Of a stretch of DNA of 64,000 nucleotides, positions 18,443 through 27,286 are shown in pieces; position 1 is the stretch's first letter, and each line of letters begins with the position of its first letter. The notes beneath the pieces are model-generated. The model was not told the origin of the DNA, searched no databases, and worked only from the letters and a program-made list of their open reading frames with translations. Position numbers and translations under genes: made by a program. The stretch is from Cronobacter sakazakii (GTDB taxonomy: Bacteria; Pseudomonadota; Gammaproteobacteria; Enterobacterales; Enterobacteriaceae). The DNA is taken from contig NZ_CP011047.1 of assembly GCF_000982825.1 (NCBI RefSeq), forward strand, positions 620,001-684,000, given 5' to 3'.

Positions 18443-19886
18443 CGTCATAGTGCCGCTTGTCGCCTATTTGCTGGTGGTATTTGGCCTGTCGCTGTATGCG
18501 ATGAAGCGCCGCAGCAGCGGCAATTTCCTGAACGAATATTTCCTCGGTAGCCGCTCGATGGGCGGTGTGGTGCTGGCGATGACGCTGACCGCGACCTATA
18601 TCAGCGCCAGCTCGTTTATCGGCGGGCCGGGTGCGGCTTATAAATATGGGCTCGGCTGGGTGCTGCTGGCCATGATCCAGTTGCCCGCCGTCTGGCTGTC
18701 GCTCGGCATTCTCGGTAAAAAATTCGCTATCCTCGCGCGGCGCTATAACGCCGTGACGCTCAACGATATGCTCTACGCGCGGTTTCAGAGCCGCCTGCTG
18801 GTGTGGCTGGCGAGCCTGAGTCTGCTGGTCGCTTTCATTGGTGCTATGACGGTGCAGTTCATCGGCGGCGCACGTCTGCTGGAAACGGCGGCGGGGATCC
18901 CTTACGAAACCGGCCTGCTGATTTTCGGCATCAGTATTGCGCTCTACACCGCGTTCGGCGGCTTTCGCGCCAGTGTCCTCAATGACACGCTTCAGGGGCT
19001 GGTGATGCTTATCGGCACTATCGTCCTGCTGGTGGGCGTAGTCCATGCGGCGGGCGGCCTGCACGACGCGGTCGATAAACTTCAGCATATCGATCCGAAG
19101 CTGGTATCGCCGCAGGGCGCGGACGATATTCTGTCGCCAACGTTTATGACTTCATTCTGGGTGCTGGTCTGCTTTGGGGTGATTGGCCTGCCGCACACGG
19201 CGGTGCGCTGTATCTCGTATAAAGACAGCAAAGCAGTGCATCGCGGCATTATTCTCGGCACGATTGTCGTGGCGATACTGATGCTGGGGATGCATCTCGC
19301 CGGCGCGCTGGGCCGCGCGGTGCTGCCTGACCTGCACGTTCCGGATCTGGTTATCCCAACACTCATGGTGACCGTGCTGCCGCCCTTCGCCGCCGGGATC
19401 TTCCTCGCCGCGCCGATGGCCGCGATCATGTCGACGATCAACGCGCAGCTGTTGCAGTCCTCCGCGACGATCGTCAAAGATCTGTGGCTGAACCTGCGTC
19501 CGGCGGAGATCCACAACGAGAAACGCCTCAAGCGGATGTCGTCGCTGATTACGATAATCCTGAGCGTCCTGCTGTTGCTGGCCGCCTGGCGTCCGCCTGA
19601 AATGATTATCTGGCTCAATCTGCTGGCCTTTGGCGGTCTGGAAGCCGTGTTCCTCTGGCCGCTGGTGCTGGGCCTCTACTGGGAGCGTGCCAATGCGGCA
19701 GGCGCGCTTTCGGCCATGATTGTCGGCGGCGTGCTTTACGCACTGCTCGCCACGTTTAAAATACAGCTGTTCGGCTTTCATCCGATTGTGCCGTCCCTGC
19801 TGCTAAGTCTGCTGGCTTTTGTGGTGGGCAACCTTTTTGGTCGCCCGGTTCCGCAGGCCACGCCTGTTTCCTCTGTTAATGAATGA
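18432..19886 (+). CDS. panF: PanF, sodium/pantothenate symporter
   Basis: A 484-aa member of the sodium:solute symporter family that imports pantothenate, the coenzyme A precursor. About thirteen membrane helices are readable. Characteristic segments include FLNEYFLGSRSMGG, TATYISASSFIGGPGAAYKYG and the sodium-site helix MAAIMSTINAQLLQSS. The start lies inside the end of yhdT. The prmA ATG (19895) follows 8 bp after the panF stop, so yhdT-panF-prmA is probably one transcript. Confidence 0.96.
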   Translation: MQHDVIVPLVAYLLVVFGLSLYAMKRRSSGNFLNEYFLGSRSMGGVVLAMTLTATYISASSFIGGPGAAYKYGLGWVLLAMIQLPAVWLSLGILGKKFAILARRYNAVTLNDMLYARFQSRLLVWLASLSLLVAFIGAMTVQFIGGARLLETAAGIPYETGLLIFGISIALYTAFGGFRASVLNDTLQGLVMLIGTIVLLVGVVHAAGGLHDAVDKLQHIDPKLVSPQGADDILSPTFMTSFWVLVCFGVIGLPHTAVRCISYKDSKAVHRGIILGTIVVAILMLGMHLAGALGRAVLPDLHVPDLVIPTLMVTVLPPFAAGIFLAAPMAAIMSTINAQLLQSSATIVKDLWLNLRPAEIHNEKRLKRMSSLITIILSVLLLLAAWRPPEMIIWLNLLAFGGLEAVFLWPLVLGLYWERANAAGALSAMIVGGVLYALLATFKIQLFGFHPIVPSLLLSLLAFVVGNLFGRPVPQATPVSSVNE

Positions 19887-19894
19887 GTAATGCC

Positions 19895-20776
19895 ATGCCC
19901 TGGATCCAACTGAAAATAAACACCACTGGCGCTAATGCCGAAGAGATTAGCGATGCGCTGATGGAAAGCGGCGCGGTCTCCGTGACCTTCCAGGACACCC
20001 ACGACACGCCGGTGTTCGAGCCGCTGCCGGGTGAAACGCGCCTGTGGGGCGATACGGACGTGATCGGCCTTTTTGACGCGGAAACGGACATGCAGGACGT
20101 GGTCGCCATGCTGGAAAACGCCCCGCTTCTCGGTGCGGGCTTCGCCCATAAAATCGAGCAGCTGGAAGATAAAGACTGGGAGCGCGAGTGGATGGACAAT
20201 TTCCACCCGATGCGCTTCGGCGAGCGTCTGTGGATCTGCCCGAGCTGGCGCGACGTGCCGGATGAAAACGCTGTAAACGTGATGCTCGATCCGGGTCTGG
20301 CGTTTGGCACCGGCACACACCCCACTACTTCCCTCTGCCTGCAATGGCTCGACGGGCTGGATCTCACCGGTAAAACTGTGATTGATTTCGGCTGCGGCTC
20401 CGGCATTCTGGCTATCGCCGCGCTGAAGCTTGGCGCGGCGAAAGCGATCGGTGTGGATATCGATCCGCAGGCGATTCAGGCGAGCCGCGATAACGCCGAG
20501 CGCAACGGCGTCTCGGAGCGTCTGGAACTGTATCTGCCGGAAAACCAGCCTGCCGATATGCGGGCTGACGTTGTGGTTGCCAATATTCTCGCAGGCCCGC
20601 TGCGCGAACTGGCGCCGCTGATTAGCGTGCTGCCGGTACAGGGCGGCTTACTCGGGCTTTCCGGTATCCTGGCAAGCCAGGCACAGAGCGTATGCGAGGC
20701 GTATGAGCCGCTGTTTACGCTCGATCCGGTCGTAGAAAAAGAAGAGTGGTGCCGTATTACCGGTGTGAAGCGCTAA
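19895..20776 (+). CDS. prmA: PrmA, ribosomal protein L11 methyltransferase
   Basis: PrmA, 293 aa from ATG 19895, trimethylates three amino groups of ribosomal protein L11. The N-terminal substrate domain (about residues 1-60) precedes a linker and a class I methyltransferase domain. Its SAM motif is DFGCGSGILAI near residue 166, and the catalytic-site region is VVANILAGPLREL. A longer frame from 19883 adds only four residues. A strong terminator follows at 20811. Confidence 0.97.
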   Translation: MPWIQLKINTTGANAEEISDALMESGAVSVTFQDTHDTPVFEPLPGETRLWGDTDVIGLFDAETDMQDVVAMLENAPLLGAGFAHKIEQLEDKDWEREWMDNFHPMRFGERLWICPSWRDVPDENAVNVMLDPGLAFGTGTHPTTSLCLQWLDGLDLTGKTVIDFGCGSGILAIAALKLGAAKAIGVDIDPQAIQASRDNAERNGVSERLELYLPENQPADMRADVVVANILAGPLRELAPLISVLPVQGGLLGLSGILASQAQSVCEAYEPLFTLDPVVEKEEWCRITGVKR

Positions 20777-20810
20777 GGTTGCCACGCCTTCTGAAAGTGT
20801 GATGAGCTGA

Positions 20811-20840
20811 AAAGCGCGGCCTGTCCGCGCTTTTTTATTT
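20811..20840 (+). terminator. Rho-independent terminator after prmA
   Basis: AAAGCGCGG pairs perfectly with CCGCGCTTT across a CCTGT loop, and a run of T residues follows. It is 34 bp past the prmA stop. Confidence 0.88.
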
Positions 20841-21285
20841 CTCTCACGGTCTGACATGCTGATAGTTTATCGGTACGCAGTGTTGTTCACAGGGAGCCGC
20901 GCGCCGTCAAACGGGTAATGATTCACCACATCAATATGCAATGGAGAGCATTACTTCAACCCATACAGGAAGCAGAATAATTCACTACGGGTGAAAACCT
21001 TCACATCCCTTTTCCCCAGCGCCGATGCCCTTCACAGAACGATTCACCATGCCAACAACGAGACGCGGATCGCATTTTATCGCCTGATTTGCGCAATTTA
21101 TCGCCGTTTATCCCGCTTGCGCGCCTGCCGTTTCGTTAAAAAAAGCACGATTTCAGGGATTTTTTTTGCGCACGTTTTTTCGGCGATTCTTCTTAACTTT
21201 ATGATTGTTAAGTTTAATTTATTAGGGGAATCGGTACAGATGCCGATTCATTGATCTGTCGCATCGGATTGTTCAAAGTTTGGCC
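20841..21285. promoter_or_regulatory. Upstream region of dusB-fis, no gene
   Basis: This 445-bp non-coding stretch has a marked AT-rich section (about 21150-21235) with long T runs. In E. coli the matching region carries multiple Fis, IHF and CRP sites controlling fis. Short open frames here (20991-21254 and 21251-21472) lack ribosome-binding sites and family resemblance, so I do not call them genes. Confidence 0.5.
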
Positions 21286-21314
21286 TTTCATCTCGTGCAA
21301 AAAATGCGTAATAT
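21286..21314 (+). promoter_or_regulatory. fis operon promoter
   Basis: The -35 TTTCAT (21286-21291), 17-bp spacer and -10 TAATAT (21309-21314) are followed by the GC-rich discriminator ACGCCGCC, with a predicted start near 21321. This closely matches the E. coli fis promoter, which begins with CTP and is under stringent, Fis, CRP and IHF control. The GC-rich discriminator is what would make it growth-rate dependent. Confidence 0.85.
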
Positions 21315-21353
21315 ACGCCGCCTTGCAGGCACAGTATGGTCATTTCTTCACTC

Positions 21354-22319
21354 ATGCGTATCGGACACTACCAGCTCAGAAATCGCCTGATCGCAGCCCC
21401 GATGGCTGGCATTACAGACAGACCGTTTCGGACGCTGTGCTACGAGATGGGAGCAGGATTAACCGTTTCTGAGATGATGTCCTCTAACCCGGAAGTCTGG
21501 GCGAGCGATAAATCCCGGTTGCGGATGGTACATGTGGATGAACCGGGTATTCGCACCGTGCAAATCGCCGGCAGCGTACCCGAAGAGATGGCGGAAGCCG
21601 CACGTATTAATGTGGATAACGGCGCCCAGATTATTGATATCAATATGGGTTGCCCGGCTAAGAAAGTGAATCGCAAGCTGGCTGGTTCAGCCCTTCTGCA
21701 ATACCCCGATCTGGTGAAGTCTATCCTGACCGCGGTAGTCAACGCAGTGGACGTTCCCGTTACGCTGAAAATTCGCACCGGCTGGGATCCGGCTAACCGT
21801 AACTGTGTAGAAATTGCCCAATTGGCTGAAGAATGTGGTATTCAGGCGCTGACGATTCATGGCCGCACGCGCGCCTGCTTGTTTCAGGGCAACGCAGAAT
21901 ACGACAGCATTCGGACAGTTAAGCAGAAGGTTTCCATTCCGGTTATTGCGAATGGCGACATTACTTCCCCGCATAAAGCCAGGGCTGTGCTCGACTATAC
22001 AGGGGCTGATGCTCTGATGATAGGTCGCGCGGCTCAGGGAAGACCCTGGATCTTCCGGGAAATCCAGCACTATCTGGACACTGGGGAGTTGCTGCCCCCT
22101 CTGCCTCTGGCAGAGGTTAAGCGTTTGCTTTGCGCGCACGTTCGGGAATTGCATGACTTTTACGGCCAGGCAAAGGGGTACCGAATCGCGCGTAAACATG
22201 TGGCCTGGTATCTCCAGGAACATGCTCCAGATGACCAGTTTCGGCGCACATTCAACGCCATAGAGGATGCCAGCGAACAGCTGGAGGCGTTGGAGGCATA
22301 CTTCGAAAATTTTGCGTAA
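21354..22319 (+). CDS. dusB: DusB, tRNA-dihydrouridine synthase B
   Basis: A 321-aa flavoenzyme that reduces uridine to dihydrouridine in tRNA (position 17 in E. coli). The catalytic cysteine is Cys100 in MGCPAKKV, and FMN-site motifs IAAPMAGITDRPFR, IHGRTR and ANGDI are intact. ATG 21354 gives the E. coli length; an in-frame ATG at 21336 would add six residues. Neither start has a good Shine-Dalgarno, matching the poor translation of dusB described in E. coli, where the gene mainly leads into fis. Confidence 0.96.
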   Translation: MRIGHYQLRNRLIAAPMAGITDRPFRTLCYEMGAGLTVSEMMSSNPEVWASDKSRLRMVHVDEPGIRTVQIAGSVPEEMAEAARINVDNGAQIIDINMGCPAKKVNRKLAGSALLQYPDLVKSILTAVVNAVDVPVTLKIRTGWDPANRNCVEIAQLAEECGIQALTIHGRTRACLFQGNAEYDSIRTVKQKVSIPVIANGDITSPHKARAVLDYTGADALMIGRAAQGRPWIFREIQHYLDTGELLPPLPLAEVKRLLCAHVRELHDFYGQAKGYRIARKHVAWYLQEHAPDDQFRRTFNAIEDASEQLEALEAYFENFA

Positions 22320-22344
22320 ACAGAAATAAAGAGCTGACAGAACT

Positions 22345-22641
22345 ATGTTCGAACAACGCGTAAATTCTGACGTACTGACCGTTTCTACCGTTAACTCTCA
22401 GGATCAGGTGACTCAAAAACCCCTGCGTGACTCGGTAAAACAGGCACTGAAGAACTATTTTGCTCAACTGAATGGTCAGGATGTGAATGACCTGTATGAG
22501 CTGGTACTGGCTGAAGTAGAACAGCCCCTGTTGGACATGGTGATGCAATACACCCGCGGCAACCAGACCCGCGCTGCGCTGATGATGGGTATCAACCGCG
22601 GTACGCTGCGTAAGAAACTGAAAAAATACGGCATGAACTAA
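22345..22641 (+). CDS. fis: Fis, factor for inversion stimulation
   Basis: The 98-aa nucleoid protein appears identical, as far as I recall, to E. coli Fis. It bends DNA, activates rrn and tRNA promoters, and aids site-specific inversion. The N-terminal beta-hairpin arms (about residues 11-26), the dimer helices and the C-terminal helix-turn-helix (residues 74-93, [19 protein letters not shown]) are all present. It follows dusB by 25 bp and shares its promoter at 21286. Fis likely acts on the rrn P1 promoter in this same window. Confidence 0.99.
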
Positions 22642-22662
22642 GTTCGCTTAGTTAAGCTGATT

Positions 22663-22700
22663 AAAAAGGCGCGAACCGGCATGGGGAAGCGCCTTTTTTG
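22663..22700 (+). terminator. Rho-independent terminator after fis
   Basis: AAAAAGGCGC (22663-22672) pairs with GCGCCTTTTT (22689-22698) across a 16-base loop, with a T run. It closes the dusB-fis transcript. Confidence 0.85.
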
Positions 22701-22964
22701 TTTTCCACTCTCCCGCCGCCGCTCTCCCGCCTGGCCTGACAAATACCCGCTCCGCGCTACACTAATGACAGTATCGTGCCAGAAATATCGGCGCCGTAGC
22801 GACATTGCTGAACACGGTTATACCTGTCAAATCCATTGTCATTAAGGGGTCTTAAATCGCTTTCGCCGGATTTTCGGCAGTGATAATGTTCAGCGCTCCT
22901 CTCTACCCCGCAGGCCCGCCAGGCAAGGCCTGAGGATGCACGACCCTATTTTGGATGAGACGCC
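22701..22964. other. Intergenic region before the MHYT-GGDEF-EAL gene
   Basis: These 264 bp presumably carry the promoter of the downstream gene. An inverted pair TAATGACA (22763-22770) and TGTCATTA (22837-22844) is the only symmetry I noticed. No convincing -10/-35 pair was found, and no small gene. Confidence 0.4.
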
Positions 22965-25061
22965 ATGCTGGTTAGTCATTACGACCATATTCTTGTTGTC
23001 ACCTCGTTTGTTGTCGCCATTCTGGCGTCAAGCACCGCGCTGAATATGGCCGGTCGCGTCACCACCAGCAGCGGCAGCGCCGCACGCATCTGGCTGGTCG
23101 GCGGCAGCGTCGCAATGGGCATAGGCATCTGGGCGATGCATTTTATCGGCATGCTGGCGATGAGCCTGCCCGTCACGCTGAGCTATGACCCTCTGATTAC
23201 CGCGGCATCGTTGCTTATCGCCATCGGCTCTGCGCTGTTTGCGCTGTGGCTCGTGTGCGGTGCTGAACTGAAAGTGTCGCGACTGATACCGGGCTCGCTG
23301 GTGCTGGGATGCGGGATTGCGGCGATGCACTATACCGGTATGGCAGCGTTGCTGGTGGAGCCTGGCATTGTCTGGGCCTGGGGATGGGTGGCATTGTCGA
23401 TAGTCATTGCTCTGCTCGCCTCCGTCGCCGCGCTGTGGCTGACATTTCGGCTGCGTCAGGATGTCGGCAACGTCGCGCTGATGCGCGCAGGCGCCGCCAT
23501 TATTATGGGAATTGCCATCGCGGGTATGCACTATACCGGCATGATGGCGGCCAATTTCCCCGGCCATACGCACGCCACACATATGGGCGTCAACACCCGC
23601 TGGCTGGCGCTGGTCGTGACGCTGGTGACGCTCGCCATCCTCGCGATTTCACTGCTCGTCTCAATGTTCGATGCGCGTTTACAAGCGCGCACCTCGCTGC
23701 TCGCTTCTTCACTTGCAGAAGCCAATAAAGAGCTCGCCCAGCTCGCGCTGCACGATACGCTCACGCGACTGCCGAACCGTATTCTGCTGGAAGATCGTCT
23801 CGATCAGGCGATTCGCAAAGCCGATCGTGAAGGAAGCCGCTTTGCATTGATGTTTATGGATCTCGACGGTTTTAAGGCCGTCAATGACGCCTACGGCCAT
23901 AACACAGGCGACCAGTTGCTGATTGCCGTGACCGAACGTCTCAAGGAGCAACTCAAAGGGCAGTTTACGCTTGCGCGCATCGGCGGCGATGAGTTTGTCC
24001 TGCTTGCGGAAACCGATCAGCCCAACGACGCGGCGGCGCTCGCCAACGCGCTGGTGCACGCGATTGACGGTCCTTTTGCCGTTGAGCCCTATGAACTGGT
24101 AGTAACTATCAGCATCGGCATCGCCTTCTACCCGCACGATGGCAAAAATGGCCGCGAACTGCTGTTTAATGCTGACGCCGCGATGTATCACACCAAACAT
24201 ACCGGCCGTAACGGTTATAGCTTTTTCCAGCCGTCGATGAATACCCAGGCGCAGACCCAGTTGCAGCTGATGAACGATCTTTGGCTTGCGCGCGAGCGTA
24301 AAGAGCTGCGCCTTGTTTATCAGCCAAAATTCCAGGCACCGTCCGGACCGGTCGTGGGCTTTGAGGCGCTGCTGCGCTGGCAGCATCCGCAATACGGATT
24401 ACTGTCACCTGACGCATTTCTCCCGCTCGCCGAAAAAACCGGGATGATTATCAGCATTGGCGAATGGGTGCTGGACGAAGCCTGCCGTCAGTTGAATGAA
24501 TGGCATCAGGCGGGCCACCACGCCTGGTCGGTCGCGGTTAATCTCTCGACCATGCAGTTTGAACAGCCCGGTCTGGTGGAGATGGTGATGAGCTGTCTTG
24601 AGCGTCATCAGATAGCGCCGGAGAAACTGATTCTGGAAGTGACCGAAACCACGGCGATGAGCAATCCAGATGAAAGCGTGCGCCTGCTGACCCGGCTTAC
24701 CGAGCTTGGCGTTAAAGCGTCGATTGATGATTTCGGCACGGGCTATTCGAGCCTGCTCTATCTGAAGCGGCTGCCCGCCAGCGAGCTGAAAATCGACCGC
24801 GCGTTTGTTAATGAGCTGCGTGCCGAGGGCGAAGACGCGACTATTGTTTCCGCCATCGTGGCGCTGGCGAAAACCCTGAATTTGCGGGTGGTCGCGGAAG
24901 GCGTGGAAACCGTTGAGCAGCAGCAGTTCCTTACTGAACTTGGCTGCAATACCTTACAGGGCTATCTGCTCGGTAAACCGCTGGCACCGGAAGTGATCAC
25001 CCGGGAAGGCGACAATCTTGAGCATCCGCAGTCAGCCACGGCCACCGAAGAAAACGGATAA
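22965..25061 (+). CDS. MHYT-GGDEF-EAL membrane cyclic-di-GMP enzyme
   Basis: A 698-aa protein with an N-terminal MHYT sensor of about seven membrane helices (residues 1-230). Three signature motifs are present (MHFIGM, MHYTGM, MHYTGM), proposed to bind copper and sense oxygen, CO or NO. A GGDEF domain follows with an intact RIGGDEF (about residues 338-345), then an EAL domain with intact EALLRW (about 467) and DDFGTGYSS (about 587). Both activities are therefore possible. The RxxD inhibitory site before GGDEF is absent. The gene occupies the place held by yhdJ in E. coli K-12. Its specific symbol is not known to me. Confidence 0.93.
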   Translation: MLVSHYDHILVVTSFVVAILASSTALNMAGRVTTSSGSAARIWLVGGSVAMGIGIWAMHFIGMLAMSLPVTLSYDPLITAASLLIAIGSALFALWLVCGAELKVSRLIPGSLVLGCGIAAMHYTGMAALLVEPGIVWAWGWVALSIVIALLASVAALWLTFRLRQDVGNVALMRAGAAIIMGIAIAGMHYTGMMAANFPGHTHATHMGVNTRWLALVVTLVTLAILAISLLVSMFDARLQARTSLLASSLAEANKELAQLALHDTLTRLPNRILLEDRLDQAIRKADREGSRFALMFMDLDGFKAVNDAYGHNTGDQLLIAVTERLKEQLKGQFTLARIGGDEFVLLAETDQPNDAAALANALVHAIDGPFAVEPYELVVTISIGIAFYPHDGKNGRELLFNADAAMYHTKHTGRNGYSFFQPSMNTQAQTQLQLMNDLWLARERKELRLVYQPKFQAPSGPVVGFEALLRWQHPQYGLLSPDAFLPLAEKTGMIISIGEWVLDEACRQLNEWHQAGHHAWSVAVNLSTMQFEQPGLVEMVMSCLERHQIAPEKLILEVTETTAMSNPDESVRLLTRLTELGVKASIDDFGTGYSSLLYLKRLPASELKIDRAFVNELRAEGEDATIVSAIVALAKTLNLRVVAEGVETVEQQQFLTELGCNTLQGYLLGKPLAPEVITREGDNLEHPQSATATEENG

Positions 25062-25064
25062 CGC

Positions 25065-25108
25065 TAACCGTCACGCCAGCGGCGACGGCACGGCTGGCGT
25101 GACGGTTA
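25065..25108. terminator. Bidirectional terminator between the MHYT gene and acrS
   Basis: A perfect 16-bp stem (25065-25080 with 25093-25108) encloses a 12-base loop. It is followed by TTTTTC on the plus strand, with an A-poor approach on the other side. It starts 3 bp after the upstream stop and ends 4 bp before the acrS stop, serving both convergent genes. Confidence 0.85.
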
Positions 25109-25112
25109 TTTT

Positions 25113-25754
25113 TCATTTTCCCGATTGAGAGCCGTTATTTTCCGGCCGCGGCAGCATGCGCAAAATGTTGTCCACCAGCGCGGGAGCTTGTCTGAAAAGA
25201 TCGCACGCGTCGGGCTGAAATAACCAGTTTTTAAGAATACCACTCAGGCAGCCGTGTAAAATCGTTAACATAATATCGACATCCAGAGAACCGGCTATCT
25301 GTTTATCCGCAATGCCCCGCCGTAATAATTCCCCAATATAATGCCGACTGAAACCAATTCGCTCGCGGATTTCACTCTCCGGCATCATCTCTTCATCAAA
25401 TTCACATTTACGATAAAGAATTTGCAACAACGCGCGCTGTCGCGGACTGCTGGCGATATATTGCAGCACGGCAATAAACGTTTCGCGTAATAATCGTAAT
25501 GGATCCCGCCATGCCTCTTCCGGAATGTTTGGGCGAATAATCTCCCTGACGGGTAATTGCTGCTGCCAGATTTCATTAAACAGATCCGCTTTGCTGGCGA
25601 AATGCCAGTACACCGCGCCACGCGTCACCTGCGCAGCCTGCGCGATGTCCGTAAGCGTGGTATGCGCGACACCGCGCTCAGCGAACGTAAAGATGGCGGC
25701 ATCGATGAGCTGCTGACGCGTCTTAAGCGCCTCTTGTTTGGTTCTCCGGGCCAT
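25113..25754 (-). CDS. acrS: AcrS (EnvR), TetR-family repressor
   Basis: A 213-aa TetR-family regulator with an N-terminal helix-turn-helix (about residues 28-50, TLTDIAQAAQVTRGAVYWHF) and an all-helical ligand domain. It resembles AcrS, which sits divergent from acrEF in E. coli and represses acrAB expression. Gene context here is the same: divergent from acrE across 380 bp. AcrR is an alternative by similarity, but AcrR is linked to acrAB, and the pump here resembles AcrEF. Confidence 0.9.
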   Translation of the reverse strand: MARRTKQEALKTRQQLIDAAIFTFAERGVAHTTLTDIAQAAQVTRGAVYWHFASKADLFNEIWQQQLPVREIIRPNIPEEAWRDPLRLLRETFIAVLQYIASSPRQRALLQILYRKCEFDEEMMPESEIRERIGFSRHYIGELLRRGIADKQIAGSLDVDIMLTILHGCLSGILKNWLFQPDACDLFRQAPALVDNILRMLPRPENNGSQSGK

Positions 25755-26134
25755 AAATCACCTTGCCTTTTCCTGGCGGGGGACGAATCAAATAATTGCC
25801 GTCGTTTTTTATCACAGCTTTAATGTTGAAGCGTGTGATTTTTATATATAGATTTTGATGATATTTGAGATAATAAAATAAAAACAATAAATATATTTCA
25901 ACCCAGAAAGAATTATTCGCAGCTGGTAACAAAAGCTTTTCGGAAATCATAAAAACAAAAATAAATGAAGCGCTTCCTTTGCTTTCTGGTGCTTTTCCCC
26001 GTCCGAATAAATAAGGAATACTGACACAGACGCAAAATTATTTGTACGATAGCGCCCTGTTAATTTTATCTCACCCGTATTCCTGCTACCGGCCCGACGG
26101 TGGATTTTGTATTTATGCTAATCAAGGAACAGCA
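25755..26134. promoter_or_regulatory. acrS-acrE divergent regulatory region
   Basis: This 380-bp non-coding gap contains a strikingly AT-rich core (about 25840-25980) with A and T tracts, unlike the GC-rich flanking genes. Both divergent promoters should lie here. In E. coli acrEF is silenced by H-NS, and this composition fits the same control; that is inference. No clear operator palindrome for AcrS was identified by eye. Confidence 0.5.
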
Positions 26135-27277
26135 ATGACCAATTATGCCAGGCTTCTGCTTATGCCCCTTGGCCTGTACCTCTGTGTGTCAGGGATGACA
26201 GGTTGTGATAATCAAACGAATGAAGCACCTGCCGCTGCCGCACCGCAGGTGACCGTGCATATCGTAAAACCTTCTCCCGTCGCGGTCGTGACCGAATTGC
26301 CGGGACGCACCCGCGCTTTTCGCATAGCCCAGGTTCGCCCACAGGTGAGCGGCATTATCCTCAGCCGTAACTTTACTGAAGGCGCGGATGTGAACGCCGG
26401 TGACTCGCTGTACCAGATAGATCCAGCGGTGTACCAGGCCGCGTGGCAAAACGCCAAAGGCAGTCTCGCGAAAGCGCAGGCAGCCGCCGAGATGGCCCGC
26501 CTGACCGTAAAACGCTACGCGGCGCTGACGGGCACGCAGTACATCAGCAAACAGGAATATGACGAGGCGGTGGCGAACGCGCATCAGGCCGAGGCGAGCG
26601 TGACGGCGGCCAAAGCGGCGCTGGAGAGCGCCAGAATCAATCTTGCCTGGACGAAAGTGACCTCGCCAATCAGTGGTCGCATCGGCAAATCGAACGTCAC
26701 CGAAGGAGCGCTTGTCACCAGTAGCCAGGCGAGCGAACTGGCGACCGTTCAGCAGCTCGATCCGATTTATGTGGACGTCACTCAGTCCAGCACCGATTTC
26801 CTGCGCCTGAAAAACGCGATGGCGCAGGGGAACGTTGAAAAAGAAGCCAATGACGGCAACGTCGAACTGGTGATGGAAAACGGCGACACCTACCCGCTGA
26901 AAGGCCAGTTGCAGTTCTCTGATGTGACGGTGGATGAGAGCACCGGCTCGATTACCCTGCGCGCCATTTTCCCGAACCCGCAGCATCTTCTGCTGCCCGG
27001 CATGTTTGTACGCGCCCGCATTCACGAAGGCGTTCAGCCTGACGCCATTCTGGTACCGCAGCAGGGCGTGACGCGTACGCCACGCGGCGAGGCGATGGTA
27101 ATGGTGGTTAATGAGAAAAACCAGGTGGAAAACCGCAGCGTGACCACAAGCCAGGCGATTAACGATACCTGGCTTGTCACAAGTGGCCTCAAAACGGGCG
27201 AAAAAGTGATTGTCAGCGGGCTGCAAAAAGCGCATCCAGGCGCTGTTGTCACGCCTGTTTCTGCGCCTGCGAAGTAA
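26135..27277 (+). CDS. acrE: AcrE, RND efflux periplasmic adaptor lipoprotein
   Basis: A membrane-fusion protein of 380 aa from ATG 26135 with AAGGA at 26124-26128. It links the inner-membrane pump AcrF to TolC. The lipobox ends at Cys24 (SGMTGC), so the mature protein is lipid-anchored. A lipoyl/biotinyl half-motif, a long alpha-helical hairpin (about residues 95-165, KAQAAAEMARLTVKRY) and beta-barrel regions follow. Adaptors AcrA and AcrE are similar; synteny with acrS and yhdV favours AcrE. The in-frame extension to 26042 lacks a ribosome-binding site. acrF follows 9 bp downstream. Confidence 0.94.
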   Translation: MTNYARLLLMPLGLYLCVSGMTGCDNQTNEAPAAAAPQVTVHIVKPSPVAVVTELPGRTRAFRIAQVRPQVSGIILSRNFTEGADVNAGDSLYQIDPAVYQAAWQNAKGSLAKAQAAAEMARLTVKRYAALTGTQYISKQEYDEAVANAHQAEASVTAAKAALESARINLAWTKVTSPISGRIGKSNVTEGALVTSSQASELATVQQLDPIYVDVTQSSTDFLRLKNAMAQGNVEKEANDGNVELVMENGDTYPLKGQLQFSDVTVDESTGSITLRAIFPNPQHLLLPGMFVRARIHEGVQPDAILVPQQGVTRTPRGEAMVMVVNEKNQVENRSVTTSQAINDTWLVTSGLKTGEKVIVSGLQKAHPGAVVTPVSAPAK

Positions 27278-27286
27278 GGTGACGTC

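Noticed and set aside
20991..21254. 87-codon open frame upstream of dusB
   Set aside because: It has no ribosome-binding site or similarity, and lies in the known fis control region.
22763..22844. TAATGACA/TGTCATTA inverted pair before the MHYT gene
   Set aside because: The arms are short and 66 bp apart; chance is a sufficient explanation.
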